This document shows, in pieces, positions 32,869 through 41,492 of a stretch of 64,000 nt of DNA. Location: positions 8,694,601 to 8,758,600 of the forward strand of contig NC_014666.1 in the NCBI RefSeq assembly GCF_000166135.1, written 5' to 3'. Numbering within the stretch: position 1 is the first letter of the stretch; each line of letters opens with the position of its first letter. The translations under genes and the position numbers were made by a program. The DNA comes from Pseudofrankia inefficax. GTDB lineage: Bacteria; Actinomycetota; Actinomycetes; Frankiales; Frankiaceae. The notes beneath the pieces were generated by a model. The model was not told where the DNA came from. It made no database searches and saw only the letters and a list, made by a program, of their open reading frames with translations.

Positions 32869-34956
32869 GTGAGCAATGTGCCACCGACACCGTACGGCGA
32901 CGAGGGCGACGCGCGGCCGGTATCCCTTATCGGCGCGCAGTTCTCCACGACTGGGCCGCTGGCCGACGAGGACGACGCTGACCCGCGCCTCGACCGGGAC
33001 GACGACTCGCGCGCCAGCCGCAGCCGGCGCCACCGGCGGCGGCGCGCCGAGGATGCGGCCGCGCCCGAGGGCGACGAGGCGTTCCACCTCGACGACCGAC
33101 CGACCGTCCCGCTGCCGCCTGCCCGCGACCCAAGACCGCACGTCGTCGCAGGCCGGCCCGCGGACACTGTCAGCGACCGTGCTCCCCGCCGTCCGGACCG
33201 GCTGACGGACAAGCAAGGGCCAGCAGGCCCGGACGCACCGGCCGGGCCTAGCCCGTCGCTTCAGGTCGATGGGCCCACCCAGCCCCTGCCACCCGCCAGC
33301 CACCCCGCGTCGCCTCACCCCGCGTCGCCTCACCCTGCGTCGCCTCACCCCGTGTCGCCACCGCCGGCCCAGCCGCCCGGCGCCGCCAGGCCGGCCCCCC
33401 AGCGCCCGGCGCCCGGCCCGTCCTCAGCCCGCCAGCCCCGCACCGGCTGGCTGCCGGCCACGCCGCACGCCGCCGCGCCGGGCGACCCAGCCGATCAGGA
33501 CGACGAGCCCGCCACGCCGCCGATCGGCCGACGGATGCCCCCCAGGCCCCCGGCCGCACCGCCGCCGGTGCAGGCGCCGCCCAGCCGGTTCGGCGATCGG
33601 CCGCCGTCGGGCGCCGCCGCGGCGGCCCACCCGTCGCAGGTACCCGAGCCGCCAAAGCCGGCGGCACGCAGCCAGCCCGGCCGTCCGGCCGAGCCGCCGC
33701 CGCCCGCTCCGGGCCCGTGGACCATCCCGCCGCCTGTTCGGGCACGCCCGGCGGCCCAGCCGCCACAGCCCACAGAGCCGCCTGGGATCGCCGAGCCAGG
33801 CGCACCCGATCAGGCCGGCGCCTGGGCGTCGGCTCCGGCGCCCTCGACCGAGCCGGAGCGCTCGGACGAGCCGGCGCGCCCGACACCGCCGGTTACCCCG
33901 ACCGGCACGGCCGTCGCCCGGCGGTTCGCACTGCCTGCCGTCACGGACGACGAGTGGGACTGGGACGACGGGGACGGCCTCGCGGACTGGGACGAGATCC
34001 CGCTGCGGGAGTCGTTGCCCGACCGGGCCGCGGTCGACCTCCCCGGCTCGTGGCGGATCGGGATCACCTCCGCCTTCCCTTACTCGGGGACGACGACCCT
34101 CGTCGGCATCCTCGGGCTCGTGCTGGCCGGCGCCCGCGGCGAATCGGTGCTCGCCATCGACCTGTGCCCAGCCGTCTGGCCCGACGAGGAGCCGGAGGAA
34201 CCACGCGGAGATCCGCTGTGCCCGCGGGTCGGGTTGGCCGGCGATGTCACGGTCGCCGACGTGGCCCGCAGACGCGACAGCCCGGCCGCCGGTCTGCGCG
34301 CGCTCCTGCACGCCTCCGGCGACACCGCCCCGGCGCTGGAGGTCGTGCCGTTGAGCCGGAGCCAGGCGCCAGCCGCCGGTGGGGCCGCGGTGGTCCCGGC
34401 GGACGACACCGTGACGCCAGGGATGCTGCGCACCGCGCTTGGTCAGCTGACCCGCGCCTACCCATTGGTGTTGGTTGACGCTCCGGTCGCCGCGCCGCTG
34501 TCGCCGACCGCGCTGCGGGCCGCCGACCTCATCGTGGTCGTCAGCCTCGCCGCTCCGGCCGACCTGGACCGCACCGCCGCCGCGCTGCGCGATCCGGCCG
34601 CCCCGCTGCTTCCCGTCGACAAGGACGGCCGGCGACCTCCGGTGATCGTCGCGGTCGTCTCGCCGCGACGAGGCCGCTGGTCACCGCGCACTCGAGCGGC
34701 CGCCGGCCGGCTGGCCAGGCACGTGGACACCATCGTGCGGATTCCGTACGAAAGCCGACTGGACCCGAGCAAGCGTGCGCCAATACGCATCCCGAGACTG
34801 CGCGGGAGTACCCGTCGGTCGTATCTACGGCTCGGCGTGGCGGTGGTCGAGTCCTTGCTTCGACTGGCCGCCGAAGAAACGGTCAAGACACACGCAACGG
34901 CAGCCGACGCGACTCGGGGGAGCACTCCGGAAACGCTCCGGACGCCCGTCGTATGA
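32869..34956 (+). CDS. ParA/MinD-like ATPase with long Pro-rich N-terminus, altered Walker A
   Basis: 695 residues from GTG 32869, behind CCAGGAGGG. The first about 345 residues are Pro/Ala-rich and disordered, with four 15-bp repeats (33301-33360) encoding ASPHP units. The C-terminal 300 residues have the ParA/MinD fold order: WRIGITSAFPYSGTTTLVG, VLAIDL, VLVDAPVAAPLSP (Walker B region) and ADLIVVVSLAAPADL. The P-loop reads F403-PYSGTTT instead of KGGxGKTT: the usual lysine is Thr408, so nucleotide hydrolysis may be weak or absent. First gene of the rightward T4SS-like operon; perhaps a positioning or docking factor for the apparatus. Confidence 0.75.
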   Translation: MSNVPPTPYGDEGDARPVSLIGAQFSTTGPLADEDDADPRLDRDDDSRASRSRRHRRRRAEDAAAPEGDEAFHLDDRPTVPLPPARDPRPHVVAGRPADTVSDRAPRRPDRLTDKQGPAGPDAPAGPSPSLQVDGPTQPLPPASHPASPHPASPHPASPHPVSPPPAQPPGAARPAPQRPAPGPSSARQPRTGWLPATPHAAAPGDPADQDDEPATPPIGRRMPPRPPAAPPPVQAPPSRFGDRPPSGAAAAAHPSQVPEPPKPAARSQPGRPAEPPPPAPGPWTIPPPVRARPAAQPPQPTEPPGIAEPGAPDQAGAWASAPAPSTEPERSDEPARPTPPVTPTGTAVARRFALPAVTDDEWDWDDGDGLADWDEIPLRESLPDRAAVDLPGSWRIGITSAFPYSGTTTLVGILGLVLAGARGESVLAIDLCPAVWPDEEPEEPRGDPLCPRVGLAGDVTVADVARRRDSPAAGLRALLHASGDTAPALEVVPLSRSQAPAAGGAAVVPADDTVTPGMLRTALGQLTRAYPLVLVDAPVAAPLSPTALRAADLIVVVSLAAPADLDRTAAALRDPAAPLLPVDKDGRRPPVIVAVVSPRRGRWSPRTRAAAGRLARHVDTIVRIPYESRLDPSKRAPIRIPRLRGSTRRSYLRLGVAVVESLLRLAAEETVKTHATAADATRGSTPETLRTPVV
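33301..33360. repeat. Four 15-bp coding tandem repeats
   Basis: CACCCCGCGTCGCCT is repeated four times, the last two copies with one and two substitutions. Encodes ASPHP pentapeptides in the ParA-like protein's disordered N-terminus. Confidence 0.9.
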
Positions 34957-35017
34957 TTTGCCAGACCTGCGGTCCCCGGGCCGTAGTAGGGCGAAGTGCC
35001 CGCGGGAAGGGACTACG

Positions 35018-35440
35018 ATGATCGTCGACGCCGCGTCCGCGCGGGCGACAGGACTGCTGCTCGCGTCGGTTCAGGTCAAGCCAGATGAGACGAAGGCACC
35101 AGGAATCAATGCGCTGAAGGACCTGGTCAACGGCCTGGCGGCCTATGCCATCATCGCCGCGGTGGCTGCCGTACTGCTCGGCGGCATCGCCTGGGCGCTC
35201 GGCGAACGGATGGGGCTCGACCGAGCCTCGTCCATGGGCAAGAGCGGGGTGCTCGCCGGGTTCGGCCTGGCATTCCTGGTCGGCGCGGCCGCCGCGTTCG
35301 TCAACTTCTTCCTCGCGACCGGCAGCACCGCCTCCTCGGGGACCAAGGCTGACAGCACCAACGGCATGCGCCCGCCGGCCATCGTCCGGACCGTGGACGA
35401 TCCCGCCGTGGTCCATGACGAACCTTCCGCATCCTCCTGA
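35018..35440 (+). CDS. Small two-helix membrane protein, VirB2/pilin-like position (DUF6112-like)
   Basis: 140 residues from ATG 35018 after GGAAGGGA. Two membrane helices: LAAYAIIAAVAAVLLGGIAWALG and SGVLAGFGLAFLVGAAAAFVNFFLA, separated by a short charged loop (ERMGLDRASSMGK). The N-terminal segment may be periplasmic. Size, helix spacing and location before TrbL- and VirB4-type genes match VirB2/TrbC-like pilin subunits; the sequence itself resembles the small actinobacterial family labelled DUF6112. Pilin function is inference. Confidence 0.7.
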   Translation: MIVDAASARATGLLLASVQVKPDETKAPGINALKDLVNGLAAYAIIAAVAAVLLGGIAWALGERMGLDRASSMGKSGVLAGFGLAFLVGAAAAFVNFFLATGSTASSGTKADSTNGMRPPAIVRTVDDPAVVHDEPSASS

Positions 35441-35506
35441 GATGTTCTCCGGGTACCGGCGGGCCGGTATTGGGATGATGTCCCTGCCGTCAGGGAGGGG
35501 GAGTGC

Positions 35507-36298
35507 GTGTCGGACAGCCTCACAAGGTGGGCTACCAGGCGCCTTGCTCTGATATTCACGTTGACGATCGGCGTGTCGTTGACCCTGGGTATCCTCATCG
35601 GCCGCGAGGCCCTCGGCAAGTCGTCCGGCAGCCAGAACCGGGAGCGCAGCGCCCTGCCAACCGCCACCTCCCAGCCGACGCCACCGGCAACCGCCGTGAC
35701 CGTGGTACCCTCGGCGACTTCTGACGGCGCCGACAATACCGCCGAACCCGCCGGCGCTCTGCCAGGCGCGCCGAGCCACGTCAACGAGTTCGGCATCCCC
35801 GTCGGCTACCCCCACACCGAACCCGGCGCCATCAGCGCCTGCGGCAACTACGTCTCGGCCTACAGCGACGTCCGCAACCGCGAACCAAGTCGCATCAGAG
35901 CCGTACTCGGTTCCATTGCGACCAGTAGCGCCAGCAAAACTATTAGCGATCAGATTATTAAAGCCGACGATGCCAACGCCAAAGCGGCGGGCGCAAATTC
36001 CATCTCCGACCCGGGATTGAATTTTAACCTAAGAGTGGTCGGATTCAGCGCGAAGGACTCCACAGCTAATTCGGCAACCGTATCGATCTGGTCTGTCGGC
36101 GGAATTGGAATGTATAGCAACACCGACATAACGGCGGCGCCACGTGAAGTGTGGGGCTCCGACGACTGCACAGTAACCTGGACGAATGGGGATTGGAAGC
36201 TTTCCGCGGCAACCGACGGCCCTGATGGTCCCGCGATCACCCAACGGCCAGGGGAAGATTTTCGTCGGTTTTTCTACATCGGGGGTCCCTCCGCATGA
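35507..36298 (+). CDS. Bitopic membrane protein, VirB8/TcpC-like candidate of the T4SS-like operon
   Basis: 263 residues from GTG 35507. Short cytoplasmic N-terminus, one helix (LALIFTLTIGVSLTLGILIG), a Ser/Thr/Pro linker, then an extracytoplasmic domain ending VTWTNGDWKLSAATDG...GEDFRRFFYIGG. A conserved Trp-containing beta-strand of the kind WxxGDWKL is typical of NTF2-like VirB8/TcpC domains. Codon use shifts from about 35880 onward to many A/T third positions (KTISDQIIKADDANAKAA), unlike the surrounding genes. Its stop overlaps the next gene's ATG (ATGA). VirB8 assignment is tentative. Confidence 0.7.
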   Translation: MSDSLTRWATRRLALIFTLTIGVSLTLGILIGREALGKSSGSQNRERSALPTATSQPTPPATAVTVVPSATSDGADNTAEPAGALPGAPSHVNEFGIPVGYPHTEPGAISACGNYVSAYSDVRNREPSRIRAVLGSIATSSASKTISDQIIKADDANAKAAGANSISDPGLNFNLRVVGFSAKDSTANSATVSIWSVGGIGMYSNTDITAAPREVWGSDDCTVTWTNGDWKLSAATDGPDGPAITQRPGEDFRRFFYIGGPSA

Positions 36299-37671
36299 CC
36301 ATGATCCCGTCGCAATCACAGCCCCTCGCTATCGGGTTTGATCCGGTCGCGCCGCTGAAAAACGCCATCACCGGTACCGCGGATTCTTTTCTGAGTTCTA
36401 TTGGGACTGCGTTCTGTAACATGGCGGCGGATCTTTCGTCGTCGGTGTTCAGCTTCGCGGCGCAGAAGACGGCCGTTGACCTGCGGGCCGACTACGTGGT
36501 GAAGAACTACAACATCGTCTTCGGCGTCTCGGTGCTGGTCGTCACCGGTCTGTTCCTGTGCGCCTGCATCATGGGCGCGGTGCGCGGCGACCCGCATATC
36601 TTCGCCAGGGCGGCCGCGGCTACCGGGACGGCGATTCTGGGCTCGTTCGTCGCGCTGACCCTGCTGCAGATGGTGCTCACCGCGTCCGACGGCCTGGCCG
36701 ACGCATTCGGGGACGGGCAACCGCTTGGCGCGAGCTTGGTCGGACAGTTGAGGTCTCTGCCAGAACAGGGCAACTTCGCGCTGGACATGGTGCTGTCACT
36801 GCTGGTCGCGTTGTTCTCATTCGCCCTGTTCGTCGTGCTTTACATCCGTAAGGTCGCGATCATCGCCATGGCGGTGTTCATCCCGCTCTACCTGGCGGGC
36901 CAGCCGTCCATGTCGACCAGCGCCTGGATGAAGCGCGCCACCGAGTTCCTGATCGCGCTGATCTTCGCCAAGCCGGTGATCTACGCGATCTTCACACTGG
37001 GCGCGGGAATGGCCAGCGACAGCACCGGCTCGGCCGCCGACCAGACGCTGACGATTCTCGGCGGCGTGGTCGTGATGATCGCGGCCGTCTTCTCGCCGTT
37101 CCTTCTGGTGCAGTTGTTCGGCTTCGCCGACGTGCACCTGATGCGCGCGGTCGGCAGCGCGGGCCGGCGCGGCGCCGCCTCGTTCGGCCAGGGCGCCGGA
37201 GCCCTGCTCGGCTCCACCTCCCGCGACACGTTCCGCGGCATCGGTGCCCGGCTGCAGACCCGCAACCGCGGCGTCCTCGGGGACGCCATGCCGGCCGGCG
37301 TGTCGGCCGGCGGCGGCTCGGCCCGGCCGGCGGTCCGCGCCGGGCGGCCCGGGGCCGTCCGGACCGGCGGCAGCGTGCGTCCGGGGGTCGGCGGCCGTCC
37401 GCGCGTCGGCCGTCCCGCGATCGCGGCCAGCACGGGGGGTGGATCGGTCGGCGCGGGCACCAGCGCCGTGCGCGGCCGCACCGCGCTTCCCGCGCGGGCC
37501 GCGACGGCGCGGGTTCCGGCGCGCGTCAGCGCGCCGCGCGCAACGACCCAGGCCGCTGCCACGTCCCACAGTGCGGCACCCGCGGCCCGTGCGACCCCGG
37601 CCGCGCGCCCGCCGGTGGCACCGCCGACCCGGCCACGGGTACCCGGCGGAACCAGCCATGGCGGCGGCTGA
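36295..37671 (+). CDS. TrbL/VirB6-like polytopic membrane protein
   Basis: 458 residues, ATG overlapping the previous stop by 4 nt. About six to seven hydrophobic segments between residues 75 and 285 (VFGVSVLVVTGLFLCACIMGAV, ATGTAILGSFVALTLLQMVL, MVLSLLVALFSFALFVVLYI, VAIIAMAVFIPLYLAG, LTILGGVVVMIAAVFSPFLL), then a basic, Ala/Arg/Pro-rich cytoplasmic tail of 150 residues. This topology and the VFIPLYLAG...W region are those of TrbL/VirB6 channel proteins. The first 130 bases share the lower-GC composition of the preceding gene's end. Confidence 0.82.
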   Translation: MTMIPSQSQPLAIGFDPVAPLKNAITGTADSFLSSIGTAFCNMAADLSSSVFSFAAQKTAVDLRADYVVKNYNIVFGVSVLVVTGLFLCACIMGAVRGDPHIFARAAAATGTAILGSFVALTLLQMVLTASDGLADAFGDGQPLGASLVGQLRSLPEQGNFALDMVLSLLVALFSFALFVVLYIRKVAIIAMAVFIPLYLAGQPSMSTSAWMKRATEFLIALIFAKPVIYAIFTLGAGMASDSTGSAADQTLTILGGVVVMIAAVFSPFLLVQLFGFADVHLMRAVGSAGRRGAASFGQGAGALLGSTSRDTFRGIGARLQTRNRGVLGDAMPAGVSAGGGSARPAVRAGRPGAVRTGGSVRPGVGGRPRVGRPAIAASTGGGSVGAGTSAVRGRTALPARAATARVPARVSAPRATTQAAATSHSAAPAARATPAARPPVAPPTRPRVPGGTSHGGG

Positions 37672-37836
37672 CCGTCACGCGCCCGCCGGGCACCGGCCGA
37701 CGAGCGCGACAGTGCGCGTCCGGTCGGCCAGCCTCGCGGCAGCGGGGACGTCCCCGCGCCGCCCGGCGACCGGTCGCTCGCGCGCAGCGTTGGGCTGCCG
37801 GCGTTGCTCTTCTAGGACTGCGTTGGAATAGGGGTC

Positions 37837-39339
37837 ATGGTCGCGGAACGCAGTTATCGGTTCGGCCCGCTGGAACGCGGCGGGATCCTGCTCGGCCTGC
37901 GCTGGCCACAGCTCGGCCTGCTGGTCGGGGTGATGGTCTGCGTCATCGGCGCGCTGCGGTCGCCGATATTGCTGGCGCCGGCCTGGCTGCTGGTCGCGGT
38001 GGCACTGGGTTTCGTGGCGTTCGTCCGGGTCGAGGACCGTAATCTCGACCAGTGGGTGCCGATTCTGTTCGGCTACACGATGCAGAAGGTGACGGGCGAG
38101 ACAGTGTTCCGCGGCGGCGTGTTCCGGCTTGGGCCGGACGAGGACCAGATCACGAGGACGGTGCTGCCTGGACCCCTGGCCAGCCTCGTCATGCTGTCGG
38201 TGCCGGTCGGGAACGGCCGCTACGTGGCCGTCGTGAAGGACACCGGCAAGCAGACCTACACCGCGGTCCTGCAGGTGCAGGGCAGCCAGTTCGCCCTGTT
38301 GGAGTCCGGCGACCAGCAGGCCCGGGTGGATGCCTGGGGCGAGCTGCTCGCCGGCCTGACCTCCGGCGGCGGGCGACTGGCCCGGATCCAGTGGCTGGAG
38401 CGGACGCTGCCCGACTCGGGCGACCAGTTGCAGCGGCACTGGCGGGTCCGCGGGCACCACGACGACTCGTGGGCGGCGCAGGCCTACCAGGAAGTGATCG
38501 ACGCGGCCGGGCCGGTGGCGCAGCGGCACGAGACCTTCCTGTCGTTCCAGCTGCGGGCCAGGGACGCCAGAAGGGCGATCCAACGGGCCGGTGGCGGGGA
38601 CAGGGCCGCCTGCGCGGTGCTGCTCGGTGAGCTGCGCACGATGGAGGCCGCGCTCGCCAGGGCGTCCATCAGCACGGTGGGCTGGCTGCCGCCGCGAGCT
38701 CTCGCGGCCGTCATCCGCACCACCTATGACCCGTACTCGGTCGACATGATCGATGCCCGCGGTGGCGCGTCCACCGACCTGGCCGGCGGTCTGAAGGGCC
38801 TGCCGTCCGGGATCGACCCGGCCGTCGCCGGCCCGGTCCGCGCGGTCGCGGCCTGGGACCACTACCGCACCGACTCGGGCTTCCACACCACCTACTGGAT
38901 CAACGGCTGGCCGCGGGTGCCGTCCCCGGCCGCCTTCCTCGCCCCGCTGCTGATGGAGACGACCTGCCGGCGCACGGTCTCGCTGGTGGTCGAGCCGCTG
39001 CCGGGCCGCAAGGCCGAGAAGGCGGTCAACCGCCGCCGGATGGCACACCTCGGCGAACAGCAGATGCGAGACAAGATCGGCAAGGTGACGACGCAGCGCG
39101 ACGCCACCGAGGCGGACGAGGTGGAGCGGCGCGAGCAGGAGCTGGTCGCCGGCTTCGGCGCGTTCCGGTTCCACGGCTTCGTGACGGTCTCCGCGGACGA
39201 CCTGGACAGTCTCGCGGACGCCTGCGGCGAGGCCGAGACGCTGGCCTCGCGCAGCCGTCTGGAGATGGTGCGCCTGGTGGGCGAGCAGGACCAGGGCTTC
39301 AACGTCGGTGCCCTCCCGCTCGCCGTGGGCGTCTCATGA
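37837..39339 (+). CDS. SCO6880-type protein with PrgI-like N-terminal membrane domain
   Basis: 500 residues from ATG 37837. The N-terminus YRFGPLERGGILLGLRWPQLGLLVGVM and following segment form two membrane helices as in PrgI/VirB3-like proteins. The rest is a large cytoplasmic domain (KQTYTAVLQVQGSQFALL, RIQWLERTLPD, RTTYDPYSVDM, YWINGWPRVPS, HGFVTVSA). This combination is the actinobacterial SCO6880 family that always neighbours VirB4-like ATPases; it looks like a VirB4 N-terminal region encoded separately. Its stop overlaps the VirB4-like start (ATGA, 4 nt), so the two are translationally coupled. Confidence 0.85.
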   Translation: MVAERSYRFGPLERGGILLGLRWPQLGLLVGVMVCVIGALRSPILLAPAWLLVAVALGFVAFVRVEDRNLDQWVPILFGYTMQKVTGETVFRGGVFRLGPDEDQITRTVLPGPLASLVMLSVPVGNGRYVAVVKDTGKQTYTAVLQVQGSQFALLESGDQQARVDAWGELLAGLTSGGGRLARIQWLERTLPDSGDQLQRHWRVRGHHDDSWAAQAYQEVIDAAGPVAQRHETFLSFQLRARDARRAIQRAGGGDRAACAVLLGELRTMEAALARASISTVGWLPPRALAAVIRTTYDPYSVDMIDARGGASTDLAGGLKGLPSGIDPAVAGPVRAVAAWDHYRTDSGFHTTYWINGWPRVPSPAAFLAPLLMETTCRRTVSLVVEPLPGRKAEKAVNRRRMAHLGEQQMRDKIGKVTTQRDATEADEVERREQELVAGFGAFRFHGFVTVSADDLDSLADACGEAETLASRSRLEMVRLVGEQDQGFNVGALPLAVGVS

Positions 39340-41321
39340 CCACGCAGGACCCGGCTGGCCGGGCGGCCGCCGGCAGCCCCGGCCGACACCTGGCGGTCAA
39401 CGAGACCGAGACATGGCTGGCCGGCGACCCGGTCGGCGACGACAGTTACGACGGCTACGACGGCGGCGACTACGACGAGTACGCCGCCGACCCGGACGGT
39501 CAGGGCGGTCACGGCGTCGTCGCCCGCCAGGACGAACCGGTGGTCGACGGTTGGCCCGTGCCGGCCCCGCCCGCGCAGGTGCCGGTCCGCCCGCCGGACT
39601 ACGACCCGGGCCGGGACGCCGGCGAGTACGTCGACGATCTCGGCGGCGGCCGCGGCCGGCGCGCCGGCCAGGCCGCCCGGGGTTCGGCCCGGTCCGGCCG
39701 CCGGGCGCAGAAGTCGGCCGCCGCGGCCGAACGGGCCGCGACGCGCCGCGCCGAGTCGTCACGGCGCCGGGGCGCCCAGCCGCCCCAGTTGCACGGCCCG
39801 TTCCACGGCCAGACGTTCCACAAGCTGCGCCTGCCCGCGCACATGGAGACGACGGCGCAGATCGCCGGGATCTACCCGTTCGTCGTCGACTCGGGCCTGG
39901 ACGCACCGGGCATGTTCATCGGCCGGCACGTCTGGTCCGGTAACTCGTTCGTGTTCGACGTTTTCGAGCTCTACCGCCAGCAGGTCATCGAGAACCCGAA
40001 CTTCGCGGTCTTCGGCGCGGTCGGCTCACGCAAGTCGTCGTTGCTGAAGACGTTGATGTCACGCGGCGCCGCGTTCGGCTACCAGGCCGCGGTCCCGTGC
40101 GACCCGAAGGGCGAGTACACCCGGCTGGCCCGGCGGCTCGGCTGCGAGCCGACCTACATCGGACCGGGCATGTCGACCCGGCTGAACCCCCTGGACGCGC
40201 CGCCCCGGCCGCGCGGCATCCATGACCACGACTGGGCCCGCGAGGTGAAGCGGGCCCGCTCGTCCCTGCTCGCGTCGCTGATCGAGACGGCCAAGGGCGT
40301 GCCGCTCACCCCGCCGGAGCACACCGCGATCGACCTGGCCCTCGACGTCGTCTCCCGGCAGATCACCGGCGCGACGACCGACCGCTGGGCGACGCCGCTG
40401 CTCGGCCAGGTCCTCGACGCGATGACCGAGCCGACCGAGGCGGACTGCACCGGCCTGCCGATGACCGCCGTCGAGCTGCGCGACGCCTCCCGGGACGCGA
40501 CCCTCACGCTGCGCCGGCTCACCACCGGCGCCCTGGGCGGCCTGTTCGACGGGCCGACCACGTCGCCGCTGGACTTCGACAAGCCGATCGCGGTGCTGAA
40601 CCTGGAGCGGGTCCAGGGCTCGGACGAGATGATCGCGCTGATCATGACCTGCGCGCAGGGCTGGATGGAGGCCGCGCTGATGCGCCAGGACGGCGTCCAG
40701 CGCTACGTGGTCTACGACGAGTGCTGGCGACTGATGCGGTTCGCCGGCCTGGTCCGGCGCCTGTCCGCCCAGCAGAAGCTGGCCCGCCAGTGGGGCTGCG
40801 CGAACGCGATCGTCGCCCACCGGATCTCCGACCTGCTCTCGGCGTCCCCGGACTCGGTCGAGATCGCCAAGGGCCTGCTGGCCGAGACGTCGACCCGCAT
40901 CCTCTACAAGCAGGCGACCGACCAGGTGTCGGCCACCCAGGAGGCGCTCGGCCTGACCGACGTCGCCGCCGACCTGCTCCCCCGGCTCGACCCCGGCTTC
41001 GCGCTCTGGCTGATCGGCCAGCGGGCCTTCTACGTCGAGCACGTCGTCGGCGACATGGAGATCCCGGTCGTCCTCAACGGCTCGAAGATGCACGGCGAGG
41101 TGGACGACATCAACCTCACCCCCGAGGACCTCGACCCGCGTGAGCTGGACCCCCCGGGCATGGGCCCCGAGGACTTCGCCGGCGGCCACTGGGAGCCGGC
41201 GATCCTCGATGAGGCCGACGACGCCGAGCGCGAGGACGCCTTCGACGTCTCGGTCTACCGGGACGACGAGGAGCCCGACGGCACCGGAGTCCGCGTCCCG
41301 CCGGGTTATCAGAGCTATTGA
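39336..41321 (+). CDS. VirB4-like T4SS ATPase
   Basis: 661 residues. The first 150 residues are acidic then basic and low-complexity. The conserved part starts with GPFHGQTFHKLRLPAHMETTAQI; the P-loop is G227-AVGSRKSS (Lys233, Ser234), where Arg232 replaces the glycine usually preceding the lysine. Walker B: RYVVYDECWRLM with the catalytic Glu. Further VirB4/HerA features: WGCANAIVAHRISDL and TRILYKQATDQVSAT. It should power substrate transfer or pilus assembly at the inner face of the membrane. Last intact gene of the operon; a 1-codon-overlap frame (TTGA at 41318) follows but leads into the R-M island. Confidence 0.88.
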   Translation: MTTQDPAGRAAAGSPGRHLAVNETETWLAGDPVGDDSYDGYDGGDYDEYAADPDGQGGHGVVARQDEPVVDGWPVPAPPAQVPVRPPDYDPGRDAGEYVDDLGGGRGRRAGQAARGSARSGRRAQKSAAAAERAATRRAESSRRRGAQPPQLHGPFHGQTFHKLRLPAHMETTAQIAGIYPFVVDSGLDAPGMFIGRHVWSGNSFVFDVFELYRQQVIENPNFAVFGAVGSRKSSLLKTLMSRGAAFGYQAAVPCDPKGEYTRLARRLGCEPTYIGPGMSTRLNPLDAPPRPRGIHDHDWAREVKRARSSLLASLIETAKGVPLTPPEHTAIDLALDVVSRQITGATTDRWATPLLGQVLDAMTEPTEADCTGLPMTAVELRDASRDATLTLRRLTTGALGGLFDGPTTSPLDFDKPIAVLNLERVQGSDEMIALIMTCAQGWMEAALMRQDGVQRYVVYDECWRLMRFAGLVRRLSAQQKLARQWGCANAIVAHRISDLLSASPDSVEIAKGLLAETSTRILYKQATDQVSATQEALGLTDVAADLLPRLDPGFALWLIGQRAFYVEHVVGDMEIPVVLNGSKMHGEVDDINLTPEDLDPRELDPPGMGPEDFAGGHWEPAILDEADDAEREDAFDVSVYRDDEEPDGTGVRVPPGYQSY

Positions 41322-41492
41322 CGGTCGGGCAGACCCATGGTGGCCAACTGCGACGACCAAGGCGGGCGGGCCCGGCCATGAGGTATTGGTGGCCGGGCAA
41401 GGTGGCCGGCGTGCGCTGCCGCCGACGACGTCCTCGGCTCAGATGTCGCAACGGACTCATCGACGTGGCCGACCTTCTACTACTCTGGCCGC

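Noticed and set aside
32292-41321. Complete integrative conjugative element
   Set aside because: No integrase, relaxase, attachment repeats or tRNA junction found; the excisionase-type HTH alone is not enough.
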